64,000 bases of DNA, taken from Mastigias papua (lineage: Eukaryota > Cnidaria > Scyphozoa > Rhizostomeae > Mastigiidae). Below are positions 12,312 through 63,859 of the stretch, in pieces. Location of the stretch: contig OZ025281.1 of the NCBI GenBank assembly GCA_964019165.1, forward strand, positions 13,397,058 to 13,461,057, written 5' to 3'. Position 1 is the first letter of the stretch. Every line of letters begins with the position of its first letter. The notes under the pieces are model-generated. The model made no database searches. It had not been told where the DNA came from and worked only from the letters and a program-made list of their open reading frames with translations. Position numbers and translations under genes: made by a program.

Positions 12312-12490
12312 TCTGAAATCTGAAATCTGAAATTTATAATATTTACATTTACATGTTACAATTTATCTTAAATAAGAAATGTTGTTAACTATGATCGGCA
12401 TGTGGCCAAAAAAGTTTCTCCTATAGAGGAGCAAAGCTCTGGAATAGCCAAATCTCTTACCCAATTCGTGAAATCATTGACAAACCACCG
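12312..12490 (+). mobile_element. LINE reverse transcriptase C-terminal remnant (+)
   Basis: After a short TCTGAAA repeat, the + strand at about 12417-12480 translates to FSYRGAKLWNS, the F-x-YRGA-x-LWNSLP motif usual near the C-terminus of CR1/jockey-type LINE polymerases. Only a short piece survives. Confidence 0.45.
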
Positions 12491-12696
12491 ACCTTAATTA
12501 TCTCCGGACTCGTATTTTTTACTCGTTGCTTATGTTTATATTATAGTAGATTCTTTTTGAAATATTGTAAACAAGTACTTAATTGATATTCCTTTCTTTT
12601 TTGTTTTAAACAGGGCAGTTTGAAAATCAAATATATTAAAATTTGAAACTTACCCTGTATAAAGAAATTTTAAAATGAAAATTGTAAAATGAAATG

Positions 12697-12925
12697 ATAT
12701 AAAACTCAATAAGTGGTGCTCTGCCTAGAGATCGTGCTTTTGGGATAGTTGCTAGTTTTAGCAAATACTCTTTCAGTTTTCTTTTGAACGCGAAAATTGT
12801 GGGCCTATTCCTTACGTGGAGAGGTATCTCATTCCTTAATTTAGCCGCAGAATAGTGAAAACTTCTTTTGGAATATTCTAGGCTTTGTTTTCTAATACTG
12901 TTATCATGACAGTTTCTTTTCTCAT
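12697..12925 (-). mobile_element. LINE reverse transcriptase C-terminal remnant (-)
   Basis: On the minus strand this reads as a frame with SFHYSAAKLRNEIPLHVRN and FAFKRKLKEYLLKLA, matching the usual order W/R-NE(L/I)P-hhhRN then FK(R/K)-LK-x-YLL at the end of CR1/jockey-type polymerases. It is truncated. Confidence 0.55.
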
Positions 12926-13554
12926 ATACAGATTTATCTCAAGGTGAATTTTCCGTGAAGACTGTCAGGACATAAGTTATTCAATATCTTTTTTGTCCTT
13001 ACAGCCTTGATCTACGTTCACATGGCATTTTGCAGATTAATTTTTAGATTTCTTTTGAATAAAAACATTGAAGTGCAGTTTATACTTCTCTAAAGGCAAT
13101 TCATTCATTCACGATTCATTTGGATGAAGTTGACATCCCAGTTTCATTCTTTCACTGATAAAGCACGGTACATCCTGTTTGCTGAGGCCTGAAAGGAACC
13201 AATATTAAAAGGATAGGAAATGCGCCGCGTCAGAACAGAACCGGCTCATGAATGCCAACTCTGCCAACATTAACCAAATACTTCTTTCCATACATTGTAT
13301 ATGGAAACATATTACATCCTCGATCTTTGGTAAGCTCTGTTGAAATAAGCTTCTTAAATATATGGTGTAAATGACACAACCAAATTGTTCTTTAGTTTTT
13401 TCCGCTGTTTATGTTAGAGCTGTTTCCACTTTATGGGGTTCAGTTGTTTTCATATGAATTTATGCAAAAGGATGCTTACCAGAAGTTTTGTAGGATAGAT
13501 GTTATTTCTGGGGTATTATGCATAGGCATATCCATTGTCACACTGCACTGCAAT

Positions 13555-13660
13555 TCACCTCACATCACCTCACCTCACCTCACCGCACCGCACCACACCA
13601 CACCGCACCACACCACACCGCACCACACCACACCGCACCACACCGCGCCACACTGCACCG
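13555..13660 (+). repeat. (CACCT/CACCG/CACAC) microsatellite
   Basis: Pentanucleotide-based run of CACCT, CACCG and CACAC variants, about 105 bp. It lies just before the large GAT arrays. Confidence 0.9.
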
Positions 13661-13801
13661 AAGAGTGGTTAGGAGTACTTATGTCTTGAAGAATATGGAA
13701 ACAGGCCCTTTGAAGAGGAGAATGAAGATGACGGTAATGATGATGATAAAGTTGATGACGAAGAGGATGATGATGGCAATTGATGATGCTGATGAAGACG
13801 A

Positions 13802-14072
<271 letters not shown>

Positions 14073-14073
<1 letters not shown>

Positions 14074-14386
14074 GCTAGCCCATGGTTGGAGACCTCCTCG
14101 TGGTGGCAAGCGGGCGCAGAGAGACACTGCCCTTAAGTTGATAGTGATTCATTTCGCAGAGATTCAGAATTGGGGCAGATGTTGACGACCTGTGGCAAAC
14201 TGTCCAACCAGGCCCCTCCAGTGAAAGTCAGGCACAGGAGCTTCAGGCTGCAGTTCTGATAAGTAGCTGTTGGGGTAACAGAGTGGATTGAGTGTAGCCG
14301 ACTCAATCACCTCTTCTAAACAATTTGAAGGCAACACTGACCCCAGGGTCAGCCTAGGCCCCGTAAGGGGCGTACAGGAAAAGACA
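14073..14386 (+). mobile_element. GC-richer island between two GAT arrays, probable LINE 3' end
   Basis: About 310 bp of distinctly higher GC. It contains a perfect hairpin GATTGAGT-(7)-ACTCAATC at about 14284-14306 and a second, GGCCCC-GTAA-GGGGC, at about 14358-14372, then runs straight into the next (GAT)n array. A hairpin followed by a simple-repeat tail is typical of a non-LTR element 3' end on the + strand. No protein motif was recognised. Confidence 0.4.
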
Positions 14387-14435
14387 GATGATGATGATGA
14401 TGATGATGATGACGATGATGGTGATGATGATGACA

Positions 14436-14520
<85 letters not shown>

Positions 14521-14522
14521 CA

Positions 14523-14558
<36 letters not shown>

Positions 14559-14590
14559 GTGATGATTATGACAATGATGATGATGATGAT
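14387..14590 (+). repeat. Second (GAT)n microsatellite
   Basis: About 200 bp of GAT repeats with GAC, GGTGAT and CAATGAT interruptions. It could be the tail of the element at 14073-14386. Confidence 0.95.
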
Positions 14591-15073
14591 ATGGACAGTG
14601 GCAACATCTTTGCGCGTCGCCTTGTCGTATCTCATATTTTTACTTGTAACATAGGCAATCCATATATCATGCAAAAGATTTACTTTGAAGGCATCCTTTC
14701 CGAATTAATGTTACGGACTTTTATCAATATCAATAGGAATCCTTGATTTACAAGATGGCTCAACTTGCTACACTATATGTAGCTTTCTCATTTCTTTAAA
14801 ATAAGCTTTACAGATTGGTTTAATAAGTGTATTGTTTAGCATAAATTATATTTATTAAGTGTATTGTTTAGCATACATTATATTAAATTAGCATATGATA
14901 GTTGTGGTAGGATAGCACAAAGTTGCAACTTAGTTTTGCATATATTCAGTATGGTTCGAACTTTACAATAAGGAGCCTAGCAACATGCCTCGTTCTTAAA
15001 GTTACTTATGTTTGGACCTCTTTTTCACCACATTTTAGTACTGAAAGTTCCTTAAATGGTTTCTTAATTTCAG

Positions 15074-15216
15074 CTGCACTTTTAGAGAGCTATAGACTTT
15101 GTACGTGTTGGTTGTTAAAACAGGACACTGTGGATACTGCAGATTACAACGGAAACTCACCGATGAACCTCATGCTACAAGAATTATACAAAATTTATGA
15201 GAATTTGGCTTCTTAA
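15074..15216 (+). CDS. Possible terminal exon with ankyrin-like sequence (uncertain)
   Basis: A good acceptor (TTTCTTAATTTCAG) ends at 15073. It is followed by an open frame to the TAA at 15214-15216 that includes LLKQDTVDTADYNGNSPMNL, which resembles the D-x-x-G-N-(S/T)-P core of an ankyrin repeat. No upstream exon of the same gene was found in the 15 kb to the left, and no family was recognised. It may be the last exon of a gene I cannot assemble, a decayed gene, or chance. An ATTAAA lies about 140 bp downstream. Confidence 0.25.
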
Positions 15217-16497
15217 CTCTTTATTTTTGCGGTTGTAAAATTAGTAGAAATTGAAAGCCCTATAGGGTTTTGTCATTTTATCAATAGAAGTTCCCTTGAT
15301 TTCATGTCCCGGCCAAAGATCTCTTGGTGCAACTCCTTCATAGAGCTGTATTCGCATTAAAGAAAGAACGTGCGTGGAATAGCAGGCACGTTAACTGCTA
15401 AGGTCATAACGTATATTAACTTCCAACCTCTCGTCTTCATTATATACAACATTTTAAGCCATAGATGACGCTAGTGTGTGGTTCTATTGGTGTCTTCGCC
15501 CATTCTTGCATCTTTTCTCCATAATCTTTGCATTTGTCTCTTATCCCAAATTTCCCTAAGAACCGAGTGTAGAGCTTGCTTCTCTTTCATGTCAAGAATG
15601 GATGGAGAGATTGTCTTCAGCCTTGAAAATGGGTTGTTTGGGTGGAGAGAGTGGACAAGACTCAGGGCCTAAAAAGCAGTGGTCTAGACCACTAATAGTG
15701 GTTTTGAACCTGAAAATTAGTGATGTAAAATTAGTCGGTACAGTAATTAATGGCCTGTCCCTTAGAGTTCTGCCCATTTCTGCGAGATAGTAGTCTTGTA
15801 CATTTGCCTTGACAAGGCCTAAGGTAATTGACTGACGACATCAATAACAACAGCAGAAGTGGTATGGCGACAGCAGCAGCAGCAACATCAGCAACATCAG
15901 CAATAACAACGGAAGCAGAAGCTTCAGTAACAACAGTAGCAGCAGCAATAACAACAATCATGTCAATCTCTTTAATACACATTTCATATTGATAGGCCTA
16001 ATGATTTCAAACAGTCCTAGAGATTTATTCACGTGTTCATCCGAAAGTTCTTTAGGAGTCACCTAGCAGATTTCCCACAAGCTTTGGAAATTGAAAGTAA
16101 ACACACCACCGTCAGCAGCTCTTTAAGCGTGGGTTGTCTTGTTGGAAAAAGTTCTATGGTAGGAGGTTACCTCATCCGTTGAAATAGAAAGAAATAAAAT
16201 TTTAAGCAAGAAAAAGTACATTTTCGAAAGAGCTGACTTGTAAAATATATGTCCGTTGACCTCAAAAGTTTAAGAAAATCTAATTTATGCACTGATCAGT
16301 GGCTTGTGTTTCTTCATGAACAACTATATTTCTTCATGGTTTGTTGTGTCAAGCAGTTGTTGGTAGTATATTAAAAGTCCAAAGAAAGCATCGCAGCTGA
16401 CAATGCAAATAAGTCGAGAAGCCTTCGGCCGACTTGTTTGGTGCAAGTTGTGTCATTTGTCAGGAACAGTGGTATGAAGGATACAAGTAAGTGGTAG
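15217..16497. other. Intergenic with imperfect CAG/CAA repeat
   Basis: An imperfect (CAG/CAA)n tract occupies about 15838-15960. Nothing else was recognised. Confidence 0.5.
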
Positions 16498-16562
16498 CGT
16501 CGCGCCATCGCGTCGCGCCATCGCGTCGTGCTGTCTTGTCGTGCCGTGTCGTACCCTGTCGT
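16498..16562 (+). repeat. Short GTCGCGCCATC / GTCGTGCCGT minisatellite
   Basis: Degenerate 10-11 bp tandem, CG-rich in an AT-rich setting, directly before the LINE fragment at 16570. Confidence 0.65.
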
Positions 16563-16569
16563 GTCCTAC

Positions 16570-16905
16570 CGTGAAAGCATTTTGGAACAACTTAAAATAA
16601 AAGCAGCCGATCGATTGCTGAACTGCATTGACAGAAGGAAACTGGTTTTTTTAGGGCATGTTGTTCAACGAGATGGGTTAGGGAAAGACTTAATAACTGG
16701 AATGGTATTTGGGAAACGTAAAAGAGGAAGACCAAACACCAGATACAAAGACAACATAAGAGAGCCTACAAACTTAAGCATGGTGCAAGTATATAGGATG
16801 GCGCAGGATAGAAGAGAATTGAGACAGTTTATTATGGATGCCACGGCTAATCATGCCAATGATTTATGATTTATGATTTATGATTGATGATGATGATGAT
16901 GTAAT
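16570..16905 (+). mobile_element. LINE (non-LTR) C-terminal fragment with TGA-type tail
   Basis: The + strand frame to the TGA at about 16867 encodes about 99 residues with RRKLVFLGHVVQRDG, then GKRKRGRPNTRYKDNIRE, then AQDRRELR. This is the usual order (RRKL-x-(Y/F)-(F/L)GH, G-(K/R)RGRP-x-T-x-W/Y-x-DNI, AQDR) at the C-terminus of many LINE endonuclease/reverse transcriptase proteins. It is followed by TTTATGA and GATGAT repeats, which act as the 3' tail. The polymerase domain itself is missing, so the copy is dead. Confidence 0.75.
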
Positions 16906-16969
16906 TATTTAGCTTGTCATCAACAACTCAGTAGATTCTCACTAGTATTCATAAATCGCTATTACAAAA

Positions 16970-17430
<461 letters not shown>

Positions 17431-18522
17431 TTATAGACTATACACCGAGTGAACCTAGCTCAAGGCCTAGCTCCAGAAGTTCCTTATTTTTGGACCTCCA
17501 TTGACCATCTTGTGGTACTGAAAGCTCTTTAATTAACAGTTCCTTAATTTTCAGCGCGCATGTAGTGCCACAAAAATAGTACACACAGTTTTAAAGCATT
17601 GAAAGCCTGAATTTTGCCTTTAAATTTAGGCAGGTGTAACGTAAGATCAATGAAATCAAGGACTTCACACAAGAACAACAAACAATCTATGTGGCTTTTT
17701 GGGTACAAATGAATGGAACCAGCTTCCTAATTCTTAATTGTTTTTAGGTTCCTTATAAAATGTTTCCTTATAAAAAATGCGTTTACCCTTATATAAATGG
17801 CATTTAACTTTTTGTGAGACAAGCACGAGGTCGTACAGACAACAACCGGAGTCGGAAAGGAGTTTGGATGTGTGCCAAGGCTACTTGGTTTCCGGGGGTT
17901 CCAGCCATGTGGAAAGACATCTTATTATGTGTTACTAACTGCCATGATGAATCAGGGCAAGGGCGCCTTGGTTACTTCAGACTTTTTGGCAACAGGCTTA
18001 TCAACGCTTGAATGAATGGACATGGGTCTTGGCAATGGATAGCATTTGATTACGCGCGTCATGCGATGAATGAACCGTTTTATAACAGTATCTCACCCAA
18101 AAACCGCATGAGTTTCGACTCGTGTGAGAATGTGCGTGCGTCTTTTTTGACATTTGGAATGAGGGAGATTGCGTAGGTATGTTGTGGGTGGAGCAGCCAT
18201 ATCTCCACTATTCTCCTTTGGTGATAGTGATGAAAGTGCAAGATAGAAGGCTGGCTAAATTTAGAGTGGAGCACGCACTGCCTGGCATTCCAGTAATACA
18301 GCACGCACTATTTTGTAGAATGAGGACGTGGGAGAAAATTAAAAGTAGCGAGTTTAAACGATAAATCCCAACGTTGTCTTAAAATTGATGTCTTATGACC
18401 TATCTACAAATCTTCACTTTCTCCAGTTACACGTCCGTTTTATAAGAAACAAGTTTATAAGAAACCTTGTACTAGACACTCCAACATTTTAAGAAACTTT
18501 TGCAACTACAAGGAACTTTTGG
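17431..18522. other. Intergenic, nothing recognised
   Basis: Short open frames (17814-18011, 18179-18364) show no family features or splice context. Confidence 0.4.
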
Positions 18523-19206
18523 GGTCAGTCATTTATAACCCTGGGTAGCGGGGCGGGCTAGAATTGGGGAGGGTATGAAAACTTTCTCAATGATGCTTGG
18601 GGGGGTATGAAACTTTGTGGAGAATTTTTAGGAATATGAAATCCTTTAACGACCAAATCTGAAGAAAATCAGCTCAATGATTTGCAGAAGTCTATTGATC
18701 ACTGTATTTATATGTATCTAGTTGTCAGAGTTTCTCCAACAGCAATTTTTCTCTGGTTTAAGTTTTCTGTGATATACTGTGTTATTGTAGTGCTCCTATT
18801 AGCATTCATCACAGCTGTTTGGTTAAATGAAATGTTTCAAGCATAAATAAAGTTTTTCATGAAAACTTGCTATGCCCTATGCAAAGAAATCTCACAAACA
18901 ATGATATTTCCAATATTGTGTACAAAGGCTTTTCTTGCCATAATTTCCCAGCAATAATTTTGCAGAACACAATTTTTATATATGACCTTTCAAGTGGATG
19001 ATAGTAGCAATTGTTACTTTAAAAGTAGTTTTGAAGAAACCTACCCTGAAATCCTTACAGGGTAGACAGCAAATGGGGTGTAAAACTTATTACATATTTC
19101 TCAATGGGGTATGAAAACTTTTTGAAAAAATGAAGGGGGTATAAAACGTTTGACCCTTTTGTAAATTCTAGCCCGCCCCGGTACCCAAAGTTATAAATGA
19201 CTGACC
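18523..19206. mobile_element. Non-autonomous DNA transposon, about 684 bp, with about 42-bp TIRs
   Basis: The left end GGTCAGTCATTTATAAC, continuing to GGGGCGGGCTAGAATT, is mirrored at the right end by AATTCTAGCCCGCCCC continuing to GTTATAAATGACTGACC, with small differences only in the middle of the arms. The interior has two direct copies of GGGTATGAAAACTTT and no transposase frame. A clear target duplication is not visible. It ends about 440 bp upstream of the CAD start codon. Confidence 0.8.
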
Positions 19207-19647
19207 ACTTAGAAACTGTAGGACCTTATGTGCCATCTTTCATAGTTTCGGAAGTTCCCTTTCCTCCATGGATTTAGCAAGTTTCCACAACAGTGTATTT
19301 TATGAGCTAAGGCTTGTTATGGGCACATTACAAAGCACACTGCTTTCCGTTTCCGAGGAAAAAGGGGTTTCCGAAACCGTGAACGCTGGTACAGACAGTT
19401 CTAAACTATCCTAGCTCTTTCCTTGTAGTTCTAGAAGTTACTTAAATGCTAGGGTGTCTCGTACAAGGTTTATAACAAACTTGTACAGCCTTACACAGCT
19501 CATTCAGTGCTGTGAACTGTAAACCAGGGTTGCTTGTTTACCAAAGTGCAGTCTTGTGGCCTAGTTACCAGTCCCTTTGATAAAAGTCAGCGTCGCGCTC
19601 ATCCGGCATGCCATATTTGATACACACTGGCCATACATCCATACAGC
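19207..19647 (+). promoter_or_regulatory. CAD upstream region (presumed promoter and 5' UTR)
   Basis: No TATA box is evident and the transcription start cannot be placed. An in-frame TGA at 19618-19620 limits how far the CAD protein can extend upstream. An out-of-frame ATG at 19608 opens a 30-codon frame that ends at 19700, overlapping all three candidate CAD start codons; it would matter only if transcription begins upstream of it. Confidence 0.4.
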
Positions 19648-58950
<39,303 letters not shown>

Positions 58951-59760
58951 CGAATTCTTCGAAATGCGGATGGCGGATGATCGACAATTCTTACAGAAGA
59001 GGAAGTAGTAGTTGATGAAATCTGTAGTCTTCGGATGTGACTTTGTTGGGAGAAAATAGGGATAGGGTATTAGGGTGGCTGTTTTGTTAAATGTGTATCT
59101 CAGAATGCTTATTTCTTCATTTTTATTTTTAATGACTGGCTCTTTATTAATAGTAATTTATGCTTTGGTGAAGATATATTTATTTTGTTTCTATTTGCTT
59201 TACATAATCGTCTCTTAAAATAGAAAGCAATTTAGTTATGTTGAGATTTTTGTCTAAGACTTTTTCAGTGACTAGAAAGTTACCATTCTTATCCATGAAC
59301 TTTTTTGTGGCCTAGGCAAATGAAAAAGAAACATCCTCCAGATGATATTGTTCTCATATTTGACAATTCTTGCAACCACCAAAGAATAATTTCATAACTT
59401 TTGGGGACCCCTTTTAATGTTTGAGACCCGGGGCCATCTTCCCCACCTGCCCCCTCTTTAGGTACCCCTGATCTTAGTGGACTAAAATATCAAATATATG
59501 CTTAAAAAAGAGCTTTATTTAGATGTCGAATGCAGATTAATAGTGTCCTTTGATTCTGGTTGTTGTTTGCACGTCTTTATCATCATATTGAGGTAGAGTT
59601 TATACAGTTGACTGAAAAAGAGGTCAGACTATCCCTTTATTATCGGCTAATTTCCGTTTATAGTTGACTAAAATGGAGGCTATACTATTGCAATGTTCAG
59701 CCGGGAAAATTCTGTAGACCAAATTGAAACGAACGTGAATAAAGTGGAAATTTGCTTTTT
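58951..59760 (+). other. CAD: CAD 3' UTR (presumed) with AATAAA at 59738-59743
   Basis: The first canonical AATAAA after the stop codon lies about 790 bases downstream, in GTGAATAAAGTGG. The end of the transcript cannot be confirmed from sequence alone. Confidence 0.45.
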
Positions 59761-60254
59761 AGTATCAACTTCTAATCTATGCTGCTAGAAGCCTTAGCTT
59801 ACACAGCCTAGCATCACGTTATACAGCCTAGCCATATGTTACATAGAAACGTACCCTTTCATTTCCTTGGCTTGTTTCTCATTAGCATACATATCACCTT
59901 GATATAGTGACAGCTTCCATTCTTCGACTGTCAAAGGCTTACTTAATCTTAGGGTATCTCCTTGTATTCTATTGCAGTTTTATGATAAAATCATGTTTGT
60001 AAGTCTTTTTATACTTTGGCAATATCTCGTTGCTATTGGAGTAGGTAGATGTGCTGTAGGCCAATATAAAATATTGATTTATTCCTTGAGGATATTTGAT
60101 TGGGTTTACATATGAGTTCTTCTTTCTTCTTTTTTGTTGTCCTTGTATCTAACCTGTATGAAATCACTGGAACCAAGGGATTGTCGATAAAAATTGCTAA
60201 AAGTAGATGGAAGCTGCTTGGCCATAAGCTTTAGATGGCCTATCTAGAAAAGCA

Positions 60255-60345
60255 ATGAGATATTATTTTGAAAAAAGAGCTAATCAGAAATTTAGAGGGA
60301 GTAGAAGAGGAACTAAACGAACAACAATGACTGTATCAAAAGAAC
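60255..60345 (+). mobile_element. Possible LINE remnant between CAD and EIF3E
   Basis: The + frame begins MRYYFEKRANQKFRGSRRGT, which resembles a KFRG-(K/R)RRTT motif I recall from the C-terminus of some LINE proteins. The piece is very short. Apart from it, 59761-60835 shows nothing recognisable except the EIF3E upstream region. Confidence 0.3.
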
Positions 60346-60784
60346 AAAGTGTAAAGGATACATTATTTGCAGTAATACTACTCGTATCACAAGTCAGCCT
60401 GCAACACATGTATACAAAAGCAAAGAACAGGACAGGAATCTGTGGTCAAAAAGTAAATGTAATGGTTTTATCGGCATATTTCTGCTGATCAACATTAATG
60501 TTAAGTTATCATCGAAAGTAGAAGAGGCGGAGAAGAATCTAGCCCGTAAAGATTATGTATATTTTGCCTGTTTCCCCCCTTACGCAAACTATAGCTTGCT
60601 TCAATTGACGTTTATTTTTACGTTTTCCACAATTTAAAGATGTTTGCATTTTTGCAACGTAATTGTAAACAATTGGCAAGCAAAAATGTGCTCCACGCAG
60701 ATAGTACATATTTTAACTTCTGATCTCATTGAACTTCAGAATCAAGTCAATGTATCATATCCACTGTGATCATATCAAGAAATA

Positions 60785-60835
60785 CACGAAGGAGACAGCC
60801 TCGTTCTGTGTCTTTCTTTTCGCAAAACGTGCAAG
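60785..60835 (+). promoter_or_regulatory. EIF3E: EIF3E 5' UTR with TOP-like pyrimidine tract
   Basis: TGTCTTTCTTTTCG at about 60808-60821, just before the start codon, resembles a terminal oligopyrimidine (TOP) tract of the kind known from many translation-factor mRNAs. The transcription start is not known here, so the role is inferred. The ATG has A at -3 and G at +4. Confidence 0.35.
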
Positions 60836-63800
60836 ATGGCGGAGTATGATTTGACTTCCAAAGTTGGCCAATACTTAGATAGACATCTTGTTTTCCCGTT
60901 AATCGAATTTCTTTCGGGAAATAAGGTACGTGGTTTGTGTTATCTATCCTAATTGAGACTAAAATTGTTTTGAATCTAAGCATTAGTGACTATTCTAGAA
61001 AATGTTTACGCTGAAAAAATATAGCCTATCAATCATATCATATCAGGCGATTTTCGGATGTACTTTTTGATTTCACAATAATCTTATGCCGTAGCATAAT
61101 GCTCCTTCCCGATTAAATACCTTTTTTGTATTTGGGATAGCTCAGACATTTGATGTCATGTTATATCCTTTTAGCGAGGGGTTGATTTTTGTCGTCTCTT
61201 AGAAACGTCGAAGGGCTAATCTTCTTCGTTTTCTAACTAAGTTATAATGAATGGGGATGTGCTCATTTTGAAGGGGAAGCAAGTTAAGTAGCAAAATCTA
61301 GGAAATTCAAGATCTAGCAGAATTATGCCGCATTGCTGGAAATGAGGAAGAAAGCACTTTTTGACGTTTTTAGGTGTATTTTTAACTGTGGAAATATAAC
61401 TGAATTTAAACCACTTTGTACGATTGAAACTTTTTGTTTTATTGCAAAGACGCTACTGAATTTTGTAAATTTCGTTTTGCACAGGTCTATGATGAAAATG
61501 AACTTTTGCAAGGAAAGATTGATCTACTCCAGAACACCAACATGGTTTGTTTTTTGTTTTTTGTTTACATTTATGTTAGATTTCACTTGTATATATGGAG
61601 GCGTGTGTGATTTGTTTCTAATCTCATTTTCTGAACTAATTTTGCTTATACCTTGATTCTGTGATGTATGTAATTGGCAAATTTATCTATATAAAAGCCT
61701 TTGTACTTGTAGTAAGTATTCCTGTTTGTACTGGGAGTGCACTTTTTTTCTCTAACTGTTATAGCCTGCAAAATATGTGAATTGTGAAAGATTTATTCAG
61801 TGCCCTCTAGGAGTTATCAGTAGTACATGAGAACATAGTGTGAGCATAGTGTCATTGATTTTTTTCTGTTGAGATTCTATTGATTTGTTTCTAAGAAAGC
61901 TAGCTCAAGATACAACTTTACTGTGGCCCTCATATCAGTGTTAGACACTGGGTCATCAGGGTTCTCACCATGAGAAGCATTTACAATTTAATATAAAGAG
62001 AAAAAAGAAAAACTGCATTTAAAGTGTCAATCAGTTAGTGTCAATGCTTATCTGACATTTGATGTTTGGCAACAATATCTGCAAGTAAGAAACTGAAATT
62101 TTGGGCACTATATCACACCAGTGCTAGGTAGACAAAAAATCAAATGAAGCAGAAATTATTTGCAGAGCTACCATGTAAAGACAGGGCATGGAGTTTTTGA
62201 TTTGACTGAAAGCTTTATTGACCTAGGAATTTGTATTATTTTCAATTGACTTAGAAGTTTAAGGATTACTGGTAAGGTGAAATCCCAGAAGAAAGCATTA
62301 ATACTAGAGAAATTTGGCATATTTTGGAATAGAGTGGGTTAAAACTTCCCTTACAGTAGCAGACATTCGTTCTGTCACAACCTGAAAAAATCTTAAAGGT
62401 TTGGAATCCTTAATCGCTTTGAAGGGAAAAGTTGTAGATAGATCTCCTTATCTTAGACATTTATAGTGATGCTTATTTTGTGAATGCAGATACTAGCAAT
62501 CATGATTGAGAATTGTAAGCAATATTATTGTATTTATTGATAATAGCAAGCAATATTATTGTTTTGTATATTAAGAAATATTTATGCATATATTGTTAAT
62601 TTGGTAGGTTGACTTTGCAATGGATGAGTACAAAAAGTTGAATGACACAGACACTATCCCTGAAGGTTTGTTGTTTGTTTGTTGGTTTGTTTGTTGGTTG
62701 TTTGTTGTTTGTTTGTTGGTTTGTTTGTTGGTTGTTTGTTGTTTGTTTGTTGGTTTGTTTGTTGGTTGTTTGTTGTTTGTTTGTTGGTTTGTTTGTTGGT
62801 TGTTTGTTGTTTGTTTGTTGGTTTGTTTGTTGGTTGTTTGTTGTTTGTTTGTTGGTTTGTTTGTTGGTTGTTTGTTGTTTGTTTGTTGGTTTGTTTGTTG
62901 GTTGTTTGTTGTTTGTTTGTTGGTTTGTTTGTTGGTTGTTTGTTGGTTTGTTTGTTGGTTGTTTGTTGTTTGTTTGTTGGTTTATTTGTTGGTTGTTTGT
63001 TGTTTGTTTGTTGGTTTGTTTGTTGGTTTGTTTGTTGGTTGTTTGTTGGTTGTTTGTTGGTTTGTTTGTTGGTTGTTTGTTGTTTGTTTGTTGGTTTGTT
63101 TGTTGGTTGTTTGTTGGTTTGTTTGTTGGTTGTTTGTTGTTTGTTTGTTGGTTTGTTTGTTGGTTGTTTGTTGGTTTATTCCAAGTATATTTCAAATAAC
63201 ACCCCTGAAATTTTTTTCCACTCTATAGCTGAGGATGTAACAAGCTCGTCCCGAAACGTACTTGAATATGTTGTAATGGATTAGTCATAAAAATTGATTA
63301 AGTCTTAACTGGTTTGTTTTGGATGTGTCGATGAAATGAAATGAAATAAAAGATCTACAAGTGGCTATTTTGTTGATTTATCTGTCATATGGCTTGTCAT
63401 GACTATTATCCTCCAACACCTCTTTATTAGAAAATATTCTTGATATCATGAACATTATTGTCATTCATGATCATTATTACCAGTAATAATTATTTTGAGT
63501 GACTAGTCCCCATTCTAAATTGTTTTCATCATGATCAGCATTTGCATAGTTAGATGTCATTACTTTGTTACTATATCTTATTATAGAACCAAATGGATTA
63601 GAAGGCCATATTGTCTATCAGAAGATAATGTTCTTTATTAGTTGTTATACATTTGTTTTTTATGTAATGTTTATGACATCCTAATAGTCTGGAAATAATT
63701 TTTTTTATTTTATAAATACAGCCATGATCAAACAAAGAGAGGCAGTTGTTAGGAACTTGAAGGAGCTTTTGGTCAAGATTGAGACCATCACAGGTGCTTT

Positions 63801-63839
63801 AGAAAGTGAGGACTTTAAGAATTATACACTTACAACCAG
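60836..63839 (+). CDS. EIF3E: eIF3 subunit e (Int6), exons 1-4, continues past the window
   Basis: EIF3E is a PCI-domain subunit of eIF3, which recruits the 43S complex to mRNA. Exons: 60836-60925, 61485-61544, 62608-62665, 63722-63839, with GT-AG introns and consistent phase; the last ends with two bases of an Arg codon. The protein begins [20 protein letters not shown] (human [20 protein letters not shown]) and continues LIEFLSGNK, then [15 protein letters not shown] (human IYNEKELLQGKLDLL), then [15 protein letters not shown]. Exon 4 ([16 protein letters not shown] onward) aligns with human LREKRTTVVAQLKQL but is more diverged. About 109 of an expected 440 or so residues lie in the window; the C-terminal PCI domain is outside. 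The gene lies 1.9 kb downstream of CAD in the same orientation. Confidence 0.95.
62666..63176 (+). repeat. 34-bp-period G/T-only satellite (EIF3E intron 3)
   Basis: About 15 copies of a 34-bp unit built from TTTGTTG, TTTGTTTGTTGG and GTTG blocks. The + strand is almost entirely G and T (an A appears at about 62983), so none of the six frames meets a stop. The long Cys/Leu/Phe/Val frames on + and Asn/Gln/Lys/Pro/Thr frames on - are artefacts. The array begins at the first base of the intron. Confidence 0.97.
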
Positions 63840-63859
63840 GTGAGTTTCTTGAGATCTGA

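Noticed and set aside
61333..61656. 107-codon frame over EIF3E exon 2
   Set aside because: It is in a different frame from the EIF3E reading across 61485-61544 and shows no similarity.
62596..63284. Long open frames of about 200 codons on both strands (Cys/Leu/Phe/Val-rich on +, Asn/Gln/Thr/Pro-rich on -)
   Set aside because: The satellite has only G and T on one strand, so no stop codon can occur in any of six frames. It is not evidence of a protein.
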